64,000 bases of DNA from Synechococcus sp. MU1617. Its GTDB lineage: Bacteria; Cyanobacteriota; Cyanobacteriia; PCC-6307; Cyanobiaceae. The stretch spans positions 1-64,000 of the forward strand of contig NZ_VTLB01000001.1 of the NCBI RefSeq assembly GCF_020514235.1, written 5' to 3'. This document shows, piece after piece, positions 1-7,956 of this stretch. The notes beneath the pieces were generated by a model. It saw only the letters and a list, made by a program, of their open reading frames with translations, did no database searches and was not told the origin of the DNA. The translations under genes and the position numbers were made by a program. The number at the start of each line of letters is the position of its first letter. Positions within the stretch are counted from its first letter, which is position 1.

Positions 1-1
1 G

Positions 2-1513
2 CCCCAATACCTAGCGCACAGTCGCAGCTTGTTCAGCGAGCTTGGCCTCAGCGACGACCTGGCCCAGGACGATCAGTTTCGCCGCATGTTCTCCGGTGAT
101 CTCGGTGTGGCCACCGGTCCGATGCGGCCCTGGGGATGGGCCACGGGCTATGCCCTCTCGATCTACGGCACCGAATACACCCAGCAGTGCCCTTTTGGAA
201 ATGGAAACGGCTATGGCGATGGCCGTGCCATGTCGGTGTTTGAGGGTTTGTTTGAAGGGCGCCGCTGGGAGATGCAGCTCAAAGGCGGTGGTCCGACGCC
301 CTATTGCCGTGGTGCCGATGGCCGTGCGGTGCTCCGCTCCAGCGTTCGTGAATTTCTGGCCCAGGAGTTCATGCATGCCCTTGGTGTGCCCACCTCCCGT
401 TCGTTGACGCTCTATGTCTCCCATGCCGAGACGGTGCGTCGCCCCTGGTATTCCGAAAACTCACGCTCGATGGACCCGGACGTGATGGTCGACAACCCGG
501 CGGCTATCAGCACGCGGGTGGCGCCATCGTTTCTGCGGGTGGGTCAGCTGGAGTTATTCGCCCGCCGTGCCCGCAGTCAGGCCCATCCCCGGGCGCACCA
601 GGAGCTGCACCTGATCGTGGCGCACTTGATCGAACGCAATTACCGCCAGGAGATCGATCCCGGCCTGCCGTTCAGTGACCAGGTTGTGCTGTTGGCGCGC
701 TTGTTTCGTGATCGCCTCACGGCCCTGGTGGCCAACTGGATCCGGGTTGGCTACTGCCAGGGCAATTTCAACAGCGACAACTGCGCCGCCGGAGGCTTCA
801 CCCTCGACTACGGCCCGTTTGGGTTCTGCGAGCTGTTCGATCCGCGCTTTCAGCCCTGGACTGGCGGGGGCGCCCACTTCTGCTTCTTCAACCAGCCGGT
901 GGCCGCGGAGGCCAACTACCGCATGTTCTGGAAATCTCTGTGCACGCTGATGGAGGGCCAGGCGGAGGCCCAGGCCCAACTGGACCAGTTGCTTGAGGGC
1001 TTCCCTGCCGCCATGCAGGAGGCCATGCAACGGATGTGGAGCAGCAAACTCGGCGTGTCCAGTGCCGACGACGACCTGGTGCGTGAGCTGTTGCAGCTCC
1101 TGGTTGATTCCAGCGCCGATTATTCAATGTTGTTCCGCCGCTTGTCGGATCTGCCTGAGCAGATCGATCCGTTGCGGGACTGTTTCTATCTGCCCCTTTC
1201 GGGGTCCCTCGAATCCCAGTGGCAGGACTGGTTGCGGCGCTGGCGCGCCCAGTGGCCCAGTGGCCTTGATCCGGCGCAGATCTCCGCTGGTATGCGGCGG
1301 GTTAATCCGGCGATCACCTGGCGCGAGTGGTTGATCGCTCCGGCCTACCAGCAGGCAGCCGAAGGCGACACCTCCTTGATGGCTGAACTGCAGCAGCTGT
1401 TCAGCACGCCCTATGACAACCCTTCCCCCAAATTGGCGGGCCGCTACGACCGCTTGAAACCGCGGGAGTTCTTCAGCGCTGGTGGGGTGTCCCACTACAG
1501 CTGTTCGTCTTGA
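2..1513 (+). CDS. selO: SelO/YdiU family protein adenylyltransferase (5' partial)
   Basis: SelO proteins are kinase-fold enzymes that transfer AMP from ATP to protein hydroxyls (family knowledge). The reading frame is open from the window edge and the residues before the TTG at 29 (PQYLAHSRS) fit the family's N-terminal region, so the real start lies upstream. Visible motifs, counted from codon 29: the nucleotide-binding lysine in QLKGGGPTPYCR near residue 85, an arginine-rich GRAVLRSSVREFL, and the metal/catalytic segment NFNSDN...DYGPFGF near 247-262. The key Asn and Asp residues are present, so it should be active. The stop overlaps the start of the next gene (TTGA), suggesting co-transcription. 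Confidence 0.93.
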   Translation, partial: PQYLAHSRSLFSELGLSDDLAQDDQFRRMFSGDLGVATGPMRPWGWATGYALSIYGTEYTQQCPFGNGNGYGDGRAMSVFEGLFEGRRWEMQLKGGGPTPYCRGADGRAVLRSSVREFLAQEFMHALGVPTSRSLTLYVSHAETVRRPWYSENSRSMDPDVMVDNPAAISTRVAPSFLRVGQLELFARRARSQAHPRAHQELHLIVAHLIERNYRQEIDPGLPFSDQVVLLARLFRDRLTALVANWIRVGYCQGNFNSDNCAAGGFTLDYGPFGFCELFDPRFQPWTGGGAHFCFFNQPVAAEANYRMFWKSLCTLMEGQAEAQAQLDQLLEGFPAAMQEAMQRMWSSKLGVSSADDDLVRELLQLLVDSSADYSMLFRRLSDLPEQIDPLRDCFYLPLSGSLESQWQDWLRRWRAQWPSGLDPAQISAGMRRVNPAITWREWLIAPAYQQAAEGDTSLMAELQQLFSTPYDNPSPKLAGRYDRLKPREFFSAGGVSHYSCSS

Positions 1514-2046
1514 CCGCAGACGACGTTCTGGAGTTCTGGTTTCAGCAGTGCCGTCCCTGGCAGTGGTTTCGTCGCCGCGACAGCTTCGATGCGCTGGTGC
1601 GCGATCGTTTTGCTGCTCTTGTGGAGAGGGCTCTGGCCGGCGAGCTTGAGGCCTGGGCTCATACGCCATCGGGCGGCCTCGCCCTGGTGCTGCTGTTGGA
1701 TCAATTCAGCCGTCAGATCTGGCGCGGGGAGGCCCAGGCTTTCGCCGGCGACCAGCAGGCCCAGGCCCTCAGCCAGGACGCCTTGCAACGGGGTTGGATT
1801 CAACAGGAACAGGAGCGAGCCAAACGTCAGTTCTGGCTAATGCCTCTCTTGCACAGCGAAGAGCAGGAGGTGTTGGTCCATGCCATCCCTCTGCTGGAGC
1901 AATTCGCGGACGTCGCTACCGCTGATGTCGCCCGCCGCCATCTCATCCAGCTGCAGCGCTTTGGTCGTTATCCCCATCGCAATGCTGCTCTTGGACGGGT
2001 GAGCTCACCGGAGGAAGCGTTGTTTGTGCAGCAAGCACAACGTTGA
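1510..2046 (+). CDS. DUF924 family protein
   Basis: The 178-residue product matches the DUF924 pattern: an N-terminal VLEFWF, then LALVLLLDQFSRQIWRG near 56-72 and a C-terminal RFGRYPHRNAALGR. Proteins of this family are all-helical with TPR-like packing and have no established reaction. The TTG start overlaps the selO stop by four bases, which implies translational coupling. The length is normal for the family and no residues look missing. Confidence 0.88.
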   Translation: MTADDVLEFWFQQCRPWQWFRRRDSFDALVRDRFAALVERALAGELEAWAHTPSGGLALVLLLDQFSRQIWRGEAQAFAGDQQAQALSQDALQRGWIQQEQERAKRQFWLMPLLHSEEQEVLVHAIPLLEQFADVATADVARRHLIQLQRFGRYPHRNAALGRVSSPEEALFVQQAQR

Positions 2047-2202
2047 TGGTTGATCAATCTCTCTGCTGAAGTTGATTGCTCAGAATCTTTGGGAATAGTT
2101 ATTGCAATCGTAAGTGGATGAATTCATGGCATTCGATCACAATCTAGAGTTTAAGCCTGGATTAAAGGCGTGTTAATCTTGGGGTAGAAATGAGGTCAAT
2201 AC

Positions 2203-3051
2203 TTGCTTCTCGAGGTCAATCCCGCAGCGATTACGCATTTTTTGCGTTCCCGGGTGCTTGATGAGGCTGGAGTGCCCAGTGACGTTTCGGCCAGAACCTG
2301 TGGCAACAAGCGTTACTTCGGCATGGTGATCGCCGATCAGGCTTTAAAGCCAGGAAAGCGTCTGCAGCGATGCAAGCATGTTCGTGCAATGCGTCAACGA
2401 TTTGTTGAGGGTCTGGACTGGCATCAGACCAAGTATTCAGTGCTTTTTGAGAAAAAATACAAGCAGGCCATGAAGGGAAAGAGTCAAAGAAAAGGAGGCT
2501 TCAAGACGTTTCTATCGGAAAAATTAGAGTGGTATGACTTGATTTATCAAGACATCGAGCGAAACGGCTATCGGCCGTCCGATTCGATTGAGAACAATGT
2601 GGAAGTGGCCTTGGCTGCGAATGGCGATCTCCTGCTTATCGATGGACGCCATCGTTTGATTTTGGCGCAGCTGCTGGGCTTGAAAAAGATTCCTGTAGTC
2701 GTGAACTTGGTGGCTGAAAGCGTCGCCAAATCCCTGCTCGATTGTTCGGATCATTCAACCGCTCGTCCCTGCAAAAAAAGCAAAAGAACTATTGCAGCGG
2801 AATGGATGTCTCGTCATCGCCTTCCTTTGGCCGTGGCGAAATTTCTGGGCCTCAAAAACAACGCTGGCCTCCTCGATCGTCTCCTTGAAGTGGGGGCAAC
2901 GTTGTCAGGAGCTGATGCTGAAAGCTTGAAGCAGCAATTGCTTCATCAAACGGTTGATCAACGTTTCAATGCCTTGATCACCGTTGCAGGTGGTCGAAAT
3001 GGAAAAGGGATACTGGTGAATGCACACCAGCGCAATCATTTTTCGCCTTAA
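2203..3051 (+). CDS. ParB/sulfiredoxin-like domain protein of unknown role
   Basis: The 282-residue product has a recognisable ParB-like core near residues 138-165 (GDLLLIDGRHRL followed by a leucine-rich helix and IPVVV), preceded by a basic helical segment. In other bacteria, proteins with this arrangement often lie near surface-polysaccharide genes, but no such partner is next to it here. The last 100 residues are unrecognised. The only in-frame start after the stop at 2191 is the TTG at 2203. An ATG at 2190 opens a different frame that ends after 23 codons, so the N-terminus is doubtful and a start-proximal frameshift is possible. The region is less GC-rich than its neighbours. Confidence 0.7.
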   Translation: MLLEVNPAAITHFLRSRVLDEAGVPSDVSARTCGNKRYFGMVIADQALKPGKRLQRCKHVRAMRQRFVEGLDWHQTKYSVLFEKKYKQAMKGKSQRKGGFKTFLSEKLEWYDLIYQDIERNGYRPSDSIENNVEVALAANGDLLLIDGRHRLILAQLLGLKKIPVVVNLVAESVAKSLLDCSDHSTARPCKKSKRTIAAEWMSRHRLPLAVAKFLGLKNNAGLLDRLLEVGATLSGADAESLKQQLLHQTVDQRFNALITVAGGRNGKGILVNAHQRNHFSP

Positions 3052-3082
3052 CGGCGAGTGATCAACGGGTTGTTCTTGCTGT

Positions 3083-3253
3083 TCAGCTCTGTTCGCCTTC
3101 ATCCTTCATCAGGCGCAGCGCCGCATTCATCACGGCAGCTTTCACCTCCCGGCGCTCGAGTCCCTGGCGTTCGAAGTGACGGACGATGCGCGATAAATCC
3201 CACCAGACGGCCACTTCCACTTCATCCATCTCGTTGGCGATGTGGAGAGTCAT
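3083..3253 (-). CDS. small conserved-looking hypothetical protein
   Basis: A 56-residue acidic/amphipathic protein begins MTLHIANEMDEVEVAVWW and continues with a charged helix (LERREVKAAVMNAAL). It runs from an ATG at 3253 to a TGA at 3083, between two plus-strand genes. Regular charge patterning and the clean fit in the gap support coding. Function unknown. Confidence 0.6.
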   Translation of the reverse strand: MTLHIANEMDEVEVAVWWDLSRIVRHFERQGLERREVKAAVMNAALRLMKDEGEQS

Positions 3254-3391
3254 GGCTGTGCTGGGTCCTATTTCAGCTGTAGCCCCTTGTCAGCTGCGCC
3301 TGAGGCTCCTGCGGAATGACTGCTGAATTCAGTTGCGATTCCGCCTGAATGGTCGTTCGTGGCTACGAAGCAAGTGGTTGCCTCCTTCACC

Positions 3392-3709
3392 ATGCAGCAC
3401 TACTTGATCGTTTGGACCTTCCCGACCGTTGAGGGGGCCTGGGAGTCGTGCCCTGGCTTTGCTGACTACATCAATGCGGGAGCACCTGGTGATGCGTTCG
3501 ACGGCTTTGCTCTCAAATACCGCGTCTGTGAACCGATCAGCGGTAGTGGTGTTGCCATTGCCGTTGCCAGTGACATCGGCAAGGTGTGGGCGCATCTCGG
3601 CCCTTGGATCAAAGACTTCGGTATTCAGTTCGACGTCACCGCCGTGGTTTCGGACGCCGAATTTGCTGCGATGTGGCCGATGGTGGAAGCTGCAGCATCC
3701 GTCAACTGA
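3392..3709 (+). CDS. DUF3303 family protein
   Basis: This protein of about 105 residues starts MQHYLIVWTFP and ends with a ferredoxin-like alpha/beta pattern (GSGVAIAVASDIGKVWAHLGPW, then FDVTAVVSDAEFAAMW). That is the layout of DUF3303, small proteins of unknown function. A GTG at 3359 would add 11 residues. The ATG at 3392 is preferred because homologues begin at the YLIVW strand. Confidence 0.72.
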   Translation: MQHYLIVWTFPTVEGAWESCPGFADYINAGAPGDAFDGFALKYRVCEPISGSGVAIAVASDIGKVWAHLGPWIKDFGIQFDVTAVVSDAEFAAMWPMVEAAASVN

Positions 3710-3740
3710 GACGGCTAATCCCTAGAACCCTTACCCGGCT

Positions 3741-4934
3741 TTGACGCTTGCCTTGCTTGAGCCTCTGCTGTTTCTTGCTGCGGCTGGTTCGGCTTCAGCG
3801 GGATTGTTGATCCTGCAGTTGGGTCTGCAACGGGTGTTTGCTGTTGCACCGCGCTTGAAGCCGGCTCAGTCGGACGCTGCTCCGGACACCTCGCTGACCG
3901 TGGTGATCCCCGCCTTCAACGAGGCCCATAACATCGAAGCTTGTGTTGGCTGCGTGCTGGCCAGTGAGCCTCCCTGCCGGGATTGGTCGGTGCTGGTGGT
4001 GGATGACGATTCCACCGATTCAACGGTCGAGAACGCCATTCGCGCTGGCTCTGGAGCGTCTCACTTCCGCCTGATTCAGGCCGGTCCCAGGCCCGTCAAC
4101 GAACGCTGGGTGGGCAAGAACTGGGCCTGCAGCAAGGCCGTTGAACAGGTCTCCAGCGATTGGCTGTTGTTCATCGATGCCGATGTTCGGCTCAAGCCCG
4201 ATGCGCTGCAACGGGCCCTTGCCCAGGCCCTTGATGAGGATGCTGATCTGCTGAGCCTGGCGCCGCGGTTGAGCTGCGGATGCTTGGCGGAATGGATGGT
4301 GCAGCCGATCATGGCCAGCCTGCTGGGCCTCGGTTTTCCCATCCTTGAAACCAACGACCCGGCATCGCCGGTGGCGTTTGCAGCAGGACCTTTCATGTTG
4401 TTCAAGGCGTCCACCTACATGCAGATCGGTGGCCACCGGGCCCTGGCTGGCGAGGTGGTGGAAGATCTGGCCCTCGCTCGCGCCATCAAGGGCGGCGGCC
4501 ATCGGCTTCGTTATCTGCTGGGGCTTGATGCGGTCGATCTGCGGATGTACAGCGACCTGGCGGCTCTCTGGGAGGGCTGGACCAAGAACTGGTTTCTGGG
4601 CTTGGACCGGGATCCCGTCAAAGCCCTCGGAGCCGCCTTGGTTGTGTTGTTGATGTTCACAGTGCCCTGGCTGTTGTTGCCGGCATCGCTCGTGCTGCTC
4701 TGGCTCCAGCCCCTGCTGGCGAATCTTTGGTGTTGGTTGATGGCCCTGGCGAGCTTGGCCATCCTTCAACAGCTGCTGCTGCGGCTGTGGACGCGCAGCA
4801 ACTTTGATGTGCCCCTCAGCTATTGGTGGCTGATGGGAGCTGGTGGGTTGCTAGTGGGTGCGATTGGCCCTGTCTCGATTTGGCGCACCCGTACAGGACG
4901 CGGCTGGACCTGGAAAGGCCGGTCCCTGAATTAA
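3741..4934 (+). CDS. family 2 glycosyltransferase, membrane-anchored
   Basis: This is a 397-residue GT-A enzyme. An N-terminal hydrophobic helix (about 5-35) precedes the GT2 core: VVIPAFNEA near 55, VDDDSTDST near 88, the DXD-type metal site FIDADVRL near 145 and the acceptor-side EVVEDLALA near 240. Two or three C-terminal membrane helices (about 290-380) follow. The order resembles the cyanobacterial/chlorobial carotenoid and hopanoid-associated glycosyltransferases (CruC/CruG, HpnB types), so a lipid or carotenoid acceptor at the membrane is plausible but unproven. It starts at TTG 3741. Its stop overlaps the convergent gene at 4931. Confidence 0.85.
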   Translation: MTLALLEPLLFLAAAGSASAGLLILQLGLQRVFAVAPRLKPAQSDAAPDTSLTVVIPAFNEAHNIEACVGCVLASEPPCRDWSVLVVDDDSTDSTVENAIRAGSGASHFRLIQAGPRPVNERWVGKNWACSKAVEQVSSDWLLFIDADVRLKPDALQRALAQALDEDADLLSLAPRLSCGCLAEWMVQPIMASLLGLGFPILETNDPASPVAFAAGPFMLFKASTYMQIGGHRALAGEVVEDLALARAIKGGGHRLRYLLGLDAVDLRMYSDLAALWEGWTKNWFLGLDRDPVKALGAALVVLLMFTVPWLLLPASLVLLWLQPLLANLWCWLMALASLAILQQLLLRLWTRSNFDVPLSYWWLMGAGGLLVGAIGPVSIWRTRTGRGWTWKGRSLN

Positions 4935-5104
4935 GAGTGGTGCCCTTTTTTGCGGGCATCTTCAGCCCGCCGCCGTATCGCGGCATGCCGGAATGCTTTT
5001 TCCAGCTTCGTCAATTTGGGCTGCTTGTATTGCAGGGCAGCCTCGCCGCGTGCTTTGGCTGCGTTGATGAAATCGTCCGTCTTGGTCCCGCTGAGTCCAC
5101 TCAT
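4931..5104 (-). CDS. small basic hypothetical protein, paralogue of the gene at 29290
   Basis: A 57-residue lysine/arginine-rich helical protein. Residues 7-34 (KTDDFINAAKARGEAAL then KLTKLEKAF) align with the 52-residue product at 29290-29448 (KTDRFIAAAKSRAEAAL then KLTALERGM), which supports both as real genes. It converges on the glycosyltransferase with a four-base overlap. Function unknown. Confidence 0.72.
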   Translation of the reverse strand: MSGLSGTKTDDFINAAKARGEAALQYKQPKLTKLEKAFRHAAIRRRAEDARKKGHHS

Positions 5105-5296
5105 CCCAATGCCTCAACTAGCTCAAGCCTGGTTCCGTTGAGGCTCAATTGGGCTCGAAGTAAAGACCTTCTATGGAATTCACCATTGAGCGGAATTGGT
5201 GTTCAGCCTCGATCAAACGGTTGAGCCACTCCCTCTGAAGCCTCTTGCCTGGGCCGCTTGTGTGCGAAGGTAAGAAGTCTTGATCAATTTCTTTTT

Positions 5297-5542
5297 TTGA
5301 CGATCTTCATTGGAAATCTCTCCTGGGACGCTGAGCGGGAGGATCTCACGCATCTGTTCAGTCAGTACGGCGAGGTGAGCAAATGCTCCTTGCCCCTCGA
5401 CCGGGAGACGGGCCGCAAGCGTGGTTTCGCTTTTGTGGATCTCAGCAACGAAGCCGATGAGCAGTCGGCGATCGACGACCTGCAGAACGTTGAGTGGATG
5501 GGCCGTGCCATCTCCGTTCGCAAGGCCGAACCCCGCCGCTGA
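5297..5542 (+). CDS. RNA-binding protein with a single RRM domain
   Basis: This 81-residue protein consists almost only of an RNA recognition motif. RNP2 is IFIGNL near residue 3 and RNP1 is KRGFAFVDL near residue 38. Cyanobacterial Rbp proteins of this type bind RNA and are often cold-responsive or involved in mRNA localisation (family knowledge). TTG 5297 is taken as the start because homologues begin directly at the first beta strand. An in-frame TTG at 5258 would add 13 residues. There is no glycine-rich tail; the product stops after KAEPRR. Confidence 0.88.
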   Translation: MTIFIGNLSWDAEREDLTHLFSQYGEVSKCSLPLDRETGRKRGFAFVDLSNEADEQSAIDDLQNVEWMGRAISVRKAEPRR

Positions 5543-5609
5543 GCTTCAAAACAAGCCCAAGGGTGATGGGCCAGTGATCGTTCACCGGCAGCAGAACCCC
5601 TGATTCACC

Positions 5610-5861
5610 TCACTGTCCAAAACCGCGGTCGGTTGTGGATGGTGGGGTTGTCTCGTGCTTTGCGTTGGCCTGTTGCTGTTGTGAGGCCTGGTTGAACCGA
5701 CTGTCGAGCCAACGCGAAATCACATAGATCCCAATGAACATCGGGATATAAATCTGATAGGCACTTTGCTGTTCAATCTCGAGCTGATTGACGACGGTGA
5801 CGGCTGCCGTGCTGAGCACGAGGTAGATCCCGACGCGCCGAAACAGGGGTGATTTGAACAA
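5610..5861 (-). CDS. small membrane protein
   Basis: An 83-residue protein with two likely transmembrane helices (GIYLVLSTAAVTVV near 11-25 and IYIPMFIGIYVISRWL near 37-52) and a hydrophilic, glutamine-rich C-terminus. No family recognised. It faces the tiny two-gene unit starting at 5974. Confidence 0.65.
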   Translation of the reverse strand: MFKSPLFRRVGIYLVLSTAAVTVVNQLEIEQQSAYQIYIPMFIGIYVISRWLDSRFNQASQQQQANAKHETTPPSTTDRGFGQ

Positions 5862-5973
5862 CGTTTTGAGAGCCCAAGCCTTTCATCATGTTCACCTGCC
5901 GTTGACCTCCCTCAATGGGGGGATAGGCCAGACGCGCTTTGCCTACTGAATAGGAAGGCGCTGTAACGGTCTG

Positions 5974-6114
5974 ATGCCACCCGCCTATGACCTGGTCCTT
6001 GAGTGTGGGGGCTTGGTTGTGGTGGAGACCATCGAGCCGTGGTTCGCAGGGACGAACAGGATCCCTGATCAATGCGGGCTTAGGCTTCTCTTAAGAGTTG
6101 GAGCGGTGCCGTGA
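5974..6114 (+). CDS. tiny hypothetical protein upstream of a coupled small gene
   Basis: A 46-residue frame from ATG 5974, beginning MPPAYDLVLECGGLVVVE and ending at TGA 6114. Its last four bases (GTGA) contain the GTG start of the next gene, an arrangement typical of translational coupling. No family recognised. The overlap is the main argument that it is real. Confidence 0.4.
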   Translation: MPPAYDLVLECGGLVVVETIEPWFAGTNRIPDQCGLRLLLRVGAVP

Positions 6115-6278
6115 TCGGATTGATCGCCTCAGGTTTGTTCCTGGTGTTTCCCTCGATTCCTGGAGCGGATCTTTCCCTGTTCAAGCAGCTGAACAGGGAA
6201 CTCGGTGCCCTTTGTCAGGAGCCTCCCGCACAGGCCATCAGGGTCTGTCGCCTCCACGCCCGGCTGGTAAACGGCTGA
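6111..6278 (+). CDS. small secreted or membrane-anchored protein
   Basis: A 55-residue product from GTG 6111. The first 20 residues are hydrophobic (VIGLIASGLFLVFPSIPGA), like a signal peptide. The remaining about 35 residues contain two cysteines (LGALCQEPPA and IRVCRLHA). It overlaps the preceding gene by four bases and ends one base before the convergent sodC stop. No homologue recognised. Confidence 0.55.
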   Translation: MIGLIASGLFLVFPSIPGADLSLFKQLNRELGALCQEPPAQAIRVCRLHARLVNG

Positions 6279-6279
6279 G

Positions 6280-6816
6280 TCACCTCTCGTCCGGCACCAC
6301 ACCACAGGCAACCCGTGCTCCACCTCCACCAAGGGGGGGCTCGTCCCTGTACGTGTCGCCTCCAGCGTGAACAATGAGAGCCTTGCCCTTCAGATCAGCT
6401 GTGCTGAGCCGTGGCGCCACCACGCTGGTGTTGGTCTTGCCATCGTTATCCACCACCAGCCTGCTGAGATCGCCCCGGTGACCGTTTCCGAAGGGGCCGA
6501 GGTGCTGGCCGGTTTCGTCCGGGTCCCAGTGTCCACCTGCAGCAAGGCCGGCAACTGGGGTGCCCTCGGCGGTTTTGCCCACCTCACAGCTTCCCGTGCT
6601 GTGGAGATGGAAGCCGTGTTCTCCAGGGCTCAGTCCCGCCAGATCGGGATAAATCACCAGGCCTTGGTCGGTGTCTTGCGCTGTGATGCTGCCAATCGAC
6701 TCGTCAATGCCATTGGCATCAATGCGTTGCAGGGTGACCTCCAAGGCTTCGCACCAGCCCGGTGTGAGCGTGAGCAGGCCGATGAGCAGAACGAGCTGGA
6801 CGAGCAGGCGACGCAT
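6280..6816 (-). CDS. sodC: Cu/Zn superoxide dismutase, exported
   Basis: SodC converts superoxide to oxygen and hydrogen peroxide. The 178-residue product begins with a signal peptide (MRRLLVQLVLLIGLLTL, cleavage near the Ala after CEA), so it should act in the periplasm or outside the cell. Ligand motifs are intact: GEHGFHLHSTGSC with copper histidines, GGHWDP...HLGPFGNGHRGDL with bridging and zinc ligands, and IVHAGGDTYRD near the C-terminus, with the conserved disulfide cysteine in RVACGVV. ATG 6816 is chosen because the 34 residues before it lack the export signal. Many marine Synechococcus rely on Ni-SOD, so this enzyme is notable. Confidence 0.93.
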   Translation of the reverse strand: MRRLLVQLVLLIGLLTLTPGWCEALEVTLQRIDANGIDESIGSITAQDTDQGLVIYPDLAGLSPGEHGFHLHSTGSCEVGKTAEGTPVAGLAAGGHWDPDETGQHLGPFGNGHRGDLSRLVVDNDGKTNTSVVAPRLSTADLKGKALIVHAGGDTYRDEPPLGGGGARVACGVVPDER

Positions 6817-6901
6817 CACAGAACAGCATGTTCTTGAATTGTCGCTTCCGGATGGTGCCTTCTGCGGTGAAGATGGTGCGTCGTTCGGCTGATGCTTGGT
6901 G

Positions 6902-7138
6902 ATGCGATGGGAATACACCCAGTTGCGCTTCGTGCCCCGGGGTAAGTCGTGGACCGGGGAAATCGAGGAGCTCTGGCTGGATGATCGCCAGCTGATCTCC
7001 AGAAGCCATCCACAGCGCGACGTCAGCCTGGTGGGGTTGATGAATGAATTGGGTGAGCAGGGCTGGGAATTGGTGACTTACGCCCAACCCTTCACCGGTT
7101 ACCACGGTGGTTGCTACACCTTCAAACGCCAGAAGTGA
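6902..7138 (+). CDS. DUF4177-like small protein
   Basis: A 78-residue protein with the DUF4177-type pattern: an N-terminal WEYTQLRF, then LMNELGEQGWELVTY and a C-terminal CYTFKRQ. The fold is a small alpha/beta unit of unknown function. Three starts lie in a row (TTG 6896, GTG 6899, ATG 6902) and the ATG is preferred. Confidence 0.72.
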   Translation: MRWEYTQLRFVPRGKSWTGEIEELWLDDRQLISRSHPQRDVSLVGLMNELGEQGWELVTYAQPFTGYHGGCYTFKRQK

Positions 7139-7147
7139 ACAGGTGTT

Positions 7148-7243
7148 TTAGAGCGGGCTGGCGTTGATGTGCTGGGCCATGCCCATAAAACCGATCACGA
7201 GAAGAGCAACAGCAATCGTTGAGGCAAGGGATGCCAAGCTCAT
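7148..7243 (-). CDS. 31-residue single-helix membrane protein
   Basis: ATG 7243 to TAA 7148 encodes a peptide of 31 residues that is almost entirely one transmembrane helix (MSLASLASTIAVALLVIGFM) followed by a short polar tail. It lies 23 bases downstream of the 7267 gene on the same strand and nine bases from the convergent gene end. The size resembles small photosystem or cytochrome complex subunits, but the sequence does not match one that I recognise. Confidence 0.5.
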   Translation of the reverse strand: MSLASLASTIAVALLVIGFMGMAQHINASPL

Positions 7244-7266
7244 TTGTGTTTGATGACTCAAGCTTT

Positions 7267-7479
7267 TCATTCATCAACCTCATTTTTCAGATGAACGAGA
7301 ATGCATTGCTCGTAGCAACTGCCATCATCGAGATTACAGAGTGTTAGGCATTCAAAATAGGCATTCACCTGTGATTCAGTGACGCAAGCTTGGGCTGCAT
7401 TTGGTGATTCCAGAGTTGTATTTAGCATGTCATTCTCAATTCGCAGAGCGACACTATCCCGATTTTCTTTTTTGGGCAA
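7267..7479 (-). CDS. small cysteine-containing hypothetical protein
   Basis: A 70-residue acidic protein whose second half carries five regularly placed cysteines (ACVTESQ, FECLTLCNLDDGSCYEQC), suggesting disulfides or metal binding. There is no signal peptide. It is probably in one unit with the 31-residue membrane protein downstream. Confidence 0.58.
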   Translation of the reverse strand: MPKKENRDSVALRIENDMLNTTLESPNAAQACVTESQVNAYFECLTLCNLDDGSCYEQCILVHLKNEVDE

Positions 7480-7587
7480 TGAAATTATTGCGGCGGGTAA
7501 ATACCTAGATAATATTACCTAATACGGCTCGATTTTGATGTTCGGGCTTTCTTTGTTTGTTAATCCCTTGCTTCTTATGGTGTGCCG

Positions 7588-7941
7588 ATGAGCAAGGGCA
7601 ACCCCGCTGAACGGTTCGAGGACGAACTCGATCGTGCCAAGGCGCGTGGCCGTTGGCTCAGTGACGATGAGCAGGCTGAGCTTGATCGTGAAGCCGATGC
7701 GGTGGCCATTCAGGTTGAGGCCAAGCAACAGCGTGATCGCAAGCTGATGATCCTCACCGGGGTCTGCCTGTTGATTCCGCCGTTGTGGCCTGTGGCCCTT
7801 GGCCTGACACTGTTTCTTCTCTATCCAGACACCATGGCCAGGATCGGGCTGGCTGCTGCAATCACCTTTTTGGTGGGCGGATTGCTGTTGGCAGGCGTGC
7901 TCGGTTTGGCGATGGTTTGGCTGATTCAGCTGTTGTTCTGA
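7588..7941 (+). CDS. membrane protein with coiled N-terminus
   Basis: A 117-residue protein: a highly charged N-terminal half (residues 1-50, RFEDELDRAKARGRWLSDDE) is followed by two or three transmembrane helices (about 52-75, 84-105 and 106-117). ATG 7588 is preferred over GTG 7582. No family assigned. Confidence 0.65.
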   Translation: MSKGNPAERFEDELDRAKARGRWLSDDEQAELDREADAVAIQVEAKQQRDRKLMILTGVCLLIPPLWPVALGLTLFLLYPDTMARIGLAAAITFLVGGLLLAGVLGLAMVWLIQLLF

Positions 7942-7956
7942 TCGGCTCTGCTCAGA

